The notes under the pieces: model-generated
Databases searched by the model: none
Seen by the model: the letters and a program-made list of their open reading frames with translations, nothing else
What the model was told of the DNA's origin: nothing
Translations under genes and position numbers: made by a program
Shown here: one piece after another, positions 14,776-16,154 of the stretch
Position numbering within the stretch: the stretch's first letter is position 1
How the letters are laid out: every line of letters begins with the position of its first letter
DNA from: an uncultured Eubacteriales bacterium
Lineage (GTDB): Bacteria > Bacillota > Clostridia > Christensenellales > Aristaeellaceae
Assembly: GCA_900553315.1 (NCBI GenBank)
Contig: USCW01000021.1
Span: forward strand, 1 to 16,154
Reading direction: 5' to 3'
Length of the DNA stretch: 16,154 nt

Positions 14776-14821
14776 AACAGGCGTATCCGGCGGAGAAAGC
14801 TCCCCGCCGGATCAGGCTGTT
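14776..14821 (-). other. Large hairpin between pduL and ackA
   Basis: A 12-bp stem (14785-14796 with 14801-14812, one G-T pair) with a four-base loop is extended, beyond a 4x4 internal loop, by AACAG/CTGTT (14776-14780 with 14817-14821). Neither side has a T-run, so it is not a standard terminator. It could be an RNA processing or stability element that sets different PduL and AckA levels. A smaller GGAGC/GCTCC hairpin (14737-14750) lies between it and the ackA ribosome binding site. Confidence 0.5.
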
Positions 14822-14827
14822 CGTTCC

Positions 14828-15400
14828 TTACTTGACAATCTCGCCCATCACATTGCGGCCGCAGGCGGCAGCGTTGGACTCGTCGGTGTCAATGTGCATG
14901 GCCAGCGCATAGCTGTCGCTCACGCGAACCACCACGTCGCCGAAGGTCAGCGCACGTTCGGGGTTGTTCAGCTTCACGCTCACAACGTCCTTGTCCTTCA
15001 CGCCGAACTCAGCGGCGTCGGCGGGCGTCATGTGGATGTGACGCTTCGCGGCAATCACACCCTCACTCAGTTCAACCTCACCCTTGGGGCCCACCAGCTT
15101 GCACGCGCCGCTGCCAGCAATGTCGCCGGACTCACGGATGGGCGCGGTCACGCCGATGCTGCGGGCGTCGGTCAGGGACAGCTCCACCTGCGTGGCCTTG
15201 CGGACAGGACCCAGAATGCTCACACCGGACAGGGTCTTCTTAGGGCCGACAACGTCCACGCGCTCCTCGCTGGCATACTGACCGGGCTGAGAGAGCATCT
15301 TCTTTACATGCAGTTCATAACCCTCGCCGAACAGGGTCTCCAGATCCTTCTGGGTCACATGCACATGGCGAGCGGAAGTTTCAACGATAAACTGTTTCAT
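14828..15400 (-). CDS. pduL: Phosphate acyltransferase PduL (phosphotransacetylase)
   Basis: This 190-residue PduL-type enzyme transfers acyl groups between CoA and phosphate; it is unrelated to the Pta fold but does the same job. Two PduL halves are visible, with metal-ligand histidines in RHVHV (His12, His14) and RHIHM (His121, His123) plus a late His169, and the GPK, ILGPVRKATQVELS and GPKG segments. ATG 15400 is chosen because a -10 box ends only four bases before the upstream in-frame ATG (15430), so the mRNA would start at about that codon. There is no N-terminal extension like the microcompartment-targeting peptides, and no shell gene nearby, so a cytosolic role with AckA is likely. 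Confidence 0.93.
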   Translation of the reverse strand: MKQFIVETSARHVHVTQKDLETLFGEGYELHVKKMLSQPGQYASEERVDVVGPKKTLSGVSILGPVRKATQVELSLTDARSIGVTAPIRESGDIAGSGACKLVGPKGEVELSEGVIAAKRHIHMTPADAAEFGVKDKDVVSVKLNNPERALTFGDVVVRVSDSYALAMHIDTDESNAAACGRNVMGEIVK

Positions 15401-15433
15401 CGCAAATATCCATCCTTTCTGTTGTGTCATCTA

Positions 15434-15461
15434 ATTATACCATTTTTCCAGCGTTTGTAAA
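15434..15461 (-). promoter_or_regulatory. Predicted promoter of pduL-ackA
   Basis: On the minus strand TTTACA (15461-15456), 16 bases, TATAAT (15439-15434) preceded by TGG (extended -10). The start site should be near 15427, giving a leader of about 27 bases containing AAAGGA before the ATG at 15400. Confidence 0.8.
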
Positions 15462-15488
15462 GTTCGAAATGCGCATCTTTTTCGCCTG

Positions 15489-15518
15489 TTGCCGCAAAAT
15501 GCGGCCCTGTGTTATAAT
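15489..15518 (+). promoter_or_regulatory. Predicted promoter of tmcAL with palindrome in the spacer
   Basis: TTGCCG (15489-15494) and a perfect TATAAT (15513-15518) preceded by TGT are 18 bases apart. The spacer and part of the -35 hold the palindrome GCCGCA-AAA-TGCGGC (15491-15505). AAAGGAGG precedes the start codon. The -35 boxes of this promoter and the divergent pduL promoter are only 27 bases apart. Confidence 0.65.
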
Positions 15519-15546
15519 GCAGGACAGAAAGCAAAGGAGGGATTCC

Positions 15547-16154
15547 ATGCGTGTCGCGGGCGTTGTTGCGGAATACGATCCATTCCATCGGGGACACGCC
15601 TACCATTTGGCGCAGACGCGCCAGCGGACACAGGCGGACTACATCGTCGTCGTCATGTCCGGCTGCTTCACCCAGCGCGGGCAGGGGGCGATCGTCTCCC
15701 CCGCCGCCCGTGTCCGCATGGCGCTTGCGAACGGCGCGGATGCCGTCTTGGAGCTGCCCGTGCCGTGGGCTGTCCGGGAAGCAGAGCATTTCGCCCTTGG
15801 CGCAGTCAGTATTCTGCATCGACTGGGCTGCGTGACACACATAGCCTTCGGTGCGGAAACGAATGACCTCGCGGCGCTGACCGCCTGTGCTAAGCTGCTA
15901 GAACAGCCCACGGATGAGCTGAACATCCAAGTACAGGCAGGTTTGCGAGCCGGGCTATCCCATCCGTCCGCCCTCAGCCAAGCACTTGCGGCGCAGTGCC
16001 CAGCCAGCGGTTTGGAGCAGCCCAACAATGTGCTGGCGCTGTGTTACCTCCGGGCGCTGCTTCGGCTAAACAGCAATATTGCGCCCATACTGATCCACCG
16101 CAACAGCAGCTATCACGCCACGGACTTGTCAGAGCCGTTCCCGTCAGCCACTGC
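15547..16154 (+). CDS. tmcAL: tRNA(Met) cytidine acetate ligase, partial (right edge)
   Basis: The frame is open from ATG 15547 to the end of the window (202 complete codons), so the C-terminal part is missing. It is the TmcAL/YlbM family, a nucleotidyltransferase-fold enzyme that activates acetate with ATP and forms N4-acetylcytidine at the wobble position of elongator tRNA-Met. Motifs: VVAEYDPFHRGH with the HxGH box at 14-17, VMSGCFTQRG at 36-45, a VLELP segment, FGAE, PNNVLALCYLRAL and DLSEPFPSATA. Canonical relatives have NPFHNGH and SGNFTQRG; Asp and Cys replacements here are mild. GGAGG lies six bases before the ATG. The neighbourhood (YlbM, DUF177, L32) mirrors Bacillus order, with pduL-ackA placed between. 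Confidence 0.93.
   Translation, partial: MRVAGVVAEYDPFHRGHAYHLAQTRQRTQADYIVVVMSGCFTQRGQGAIVSPAARVRMALANGADAVLELPVPWAVREAEHFALGAVSILHRLGCVTHIAFGAETNDLAALTACAKLLEQPTDELNIQVQAGLRAGLSHPSALSQALAAQCPASGLEQPNNVLALCYLRALLRLNSNIAPILIHRNSSYHATDLSEPFPSAT

Noticed and set aside
15401..15430. Ten-residue N-terminal extension of PduL (possible microcompartment-type tag)
   Set aside because: The TATAAT ends four bases before this ATG, so the mRNA would begin at about this codon; the extension also lacks an amphipathic targeting helix and no shell genes are nearby.
15489..16028. Alternative frames over the right-edge gene on both strands
   Set aside because: The frame from 15547 has a strong ribosome binding site and TmcAL motifs throughout; the others have neither.

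Overview
The window looks like core chromosome of an anaerobic, moderately GC-rich Bacillota species, most likely class Clostridia. The evidence is a T-box leader, a TmcAL/YlbM - DUF177 - L32 neighbourhood, a PduL-AckA acetate branch, strong GGAGG-type ribosome binding sites and sigma-A-like promoters. I see no tRNA, rRNA, CRISPR array, phage gene or insertion sequence. Nearly all genes lie on the minus strand; only a LysM-repeat protein and the partial gene at the right edge are on plus.

Region by region, left to right: an imperfect inverted repeat (7-79); a single ORF joining the large subunit of carbamoyl phosphate synthetase to a diaminopimelate-epimerase domain (80-4108); carA, coupled to it by a TAATG overlap (4108-5187); a divergent intergenic region; a four-LysM, eight-cysteine protein on plus (5375-6151); a bidirectional terminator that also lies inside a small minus-strand ORF; rsmI and rsmH, whose products methylate the same 16S rRNA nucleotide, behind their own promoter; folC and valS; a 69-residue two-helix membrane protein between valS and a valine-type (GUC) T-box leader; rpmF (L32) and its DUF177/YlbN partner behind a perfect-consensus promoter; ackA and pduL; and a divergent partial tmcAL running off the right end.

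Functional themes: (1) pyrimidine/arginine precursor supply (CarAB) carrying an attached lysine/peptidoglycan-pathway domain that lacks one of its two catalytic cysteines; (2) translation: two 16S methylases, ValRS under tRNA-sensing control, L32, a 23S rRNA/ribosome accumulation factor and a tRNA-Met acetylation enzyme; (3) acetate: PduL-AckA interconvert acetyl-CoA and acetate with ATP, while the divergent TmcAL uses acetate plus ATP on tRNA.

The most unusual items are the CarB-DapF fusion with Cys replaced by Ala at the DapF active site, the small membrane protein inserted between the T-box and valS, the rsmH-rsmI pairing, and a small ORF with an excellent ribosome binding site whose frame runs through an intrinsic terminator. 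No stretch longer than 300 bases lacks a gene; the longest (12439-12723) is the T-box leader.
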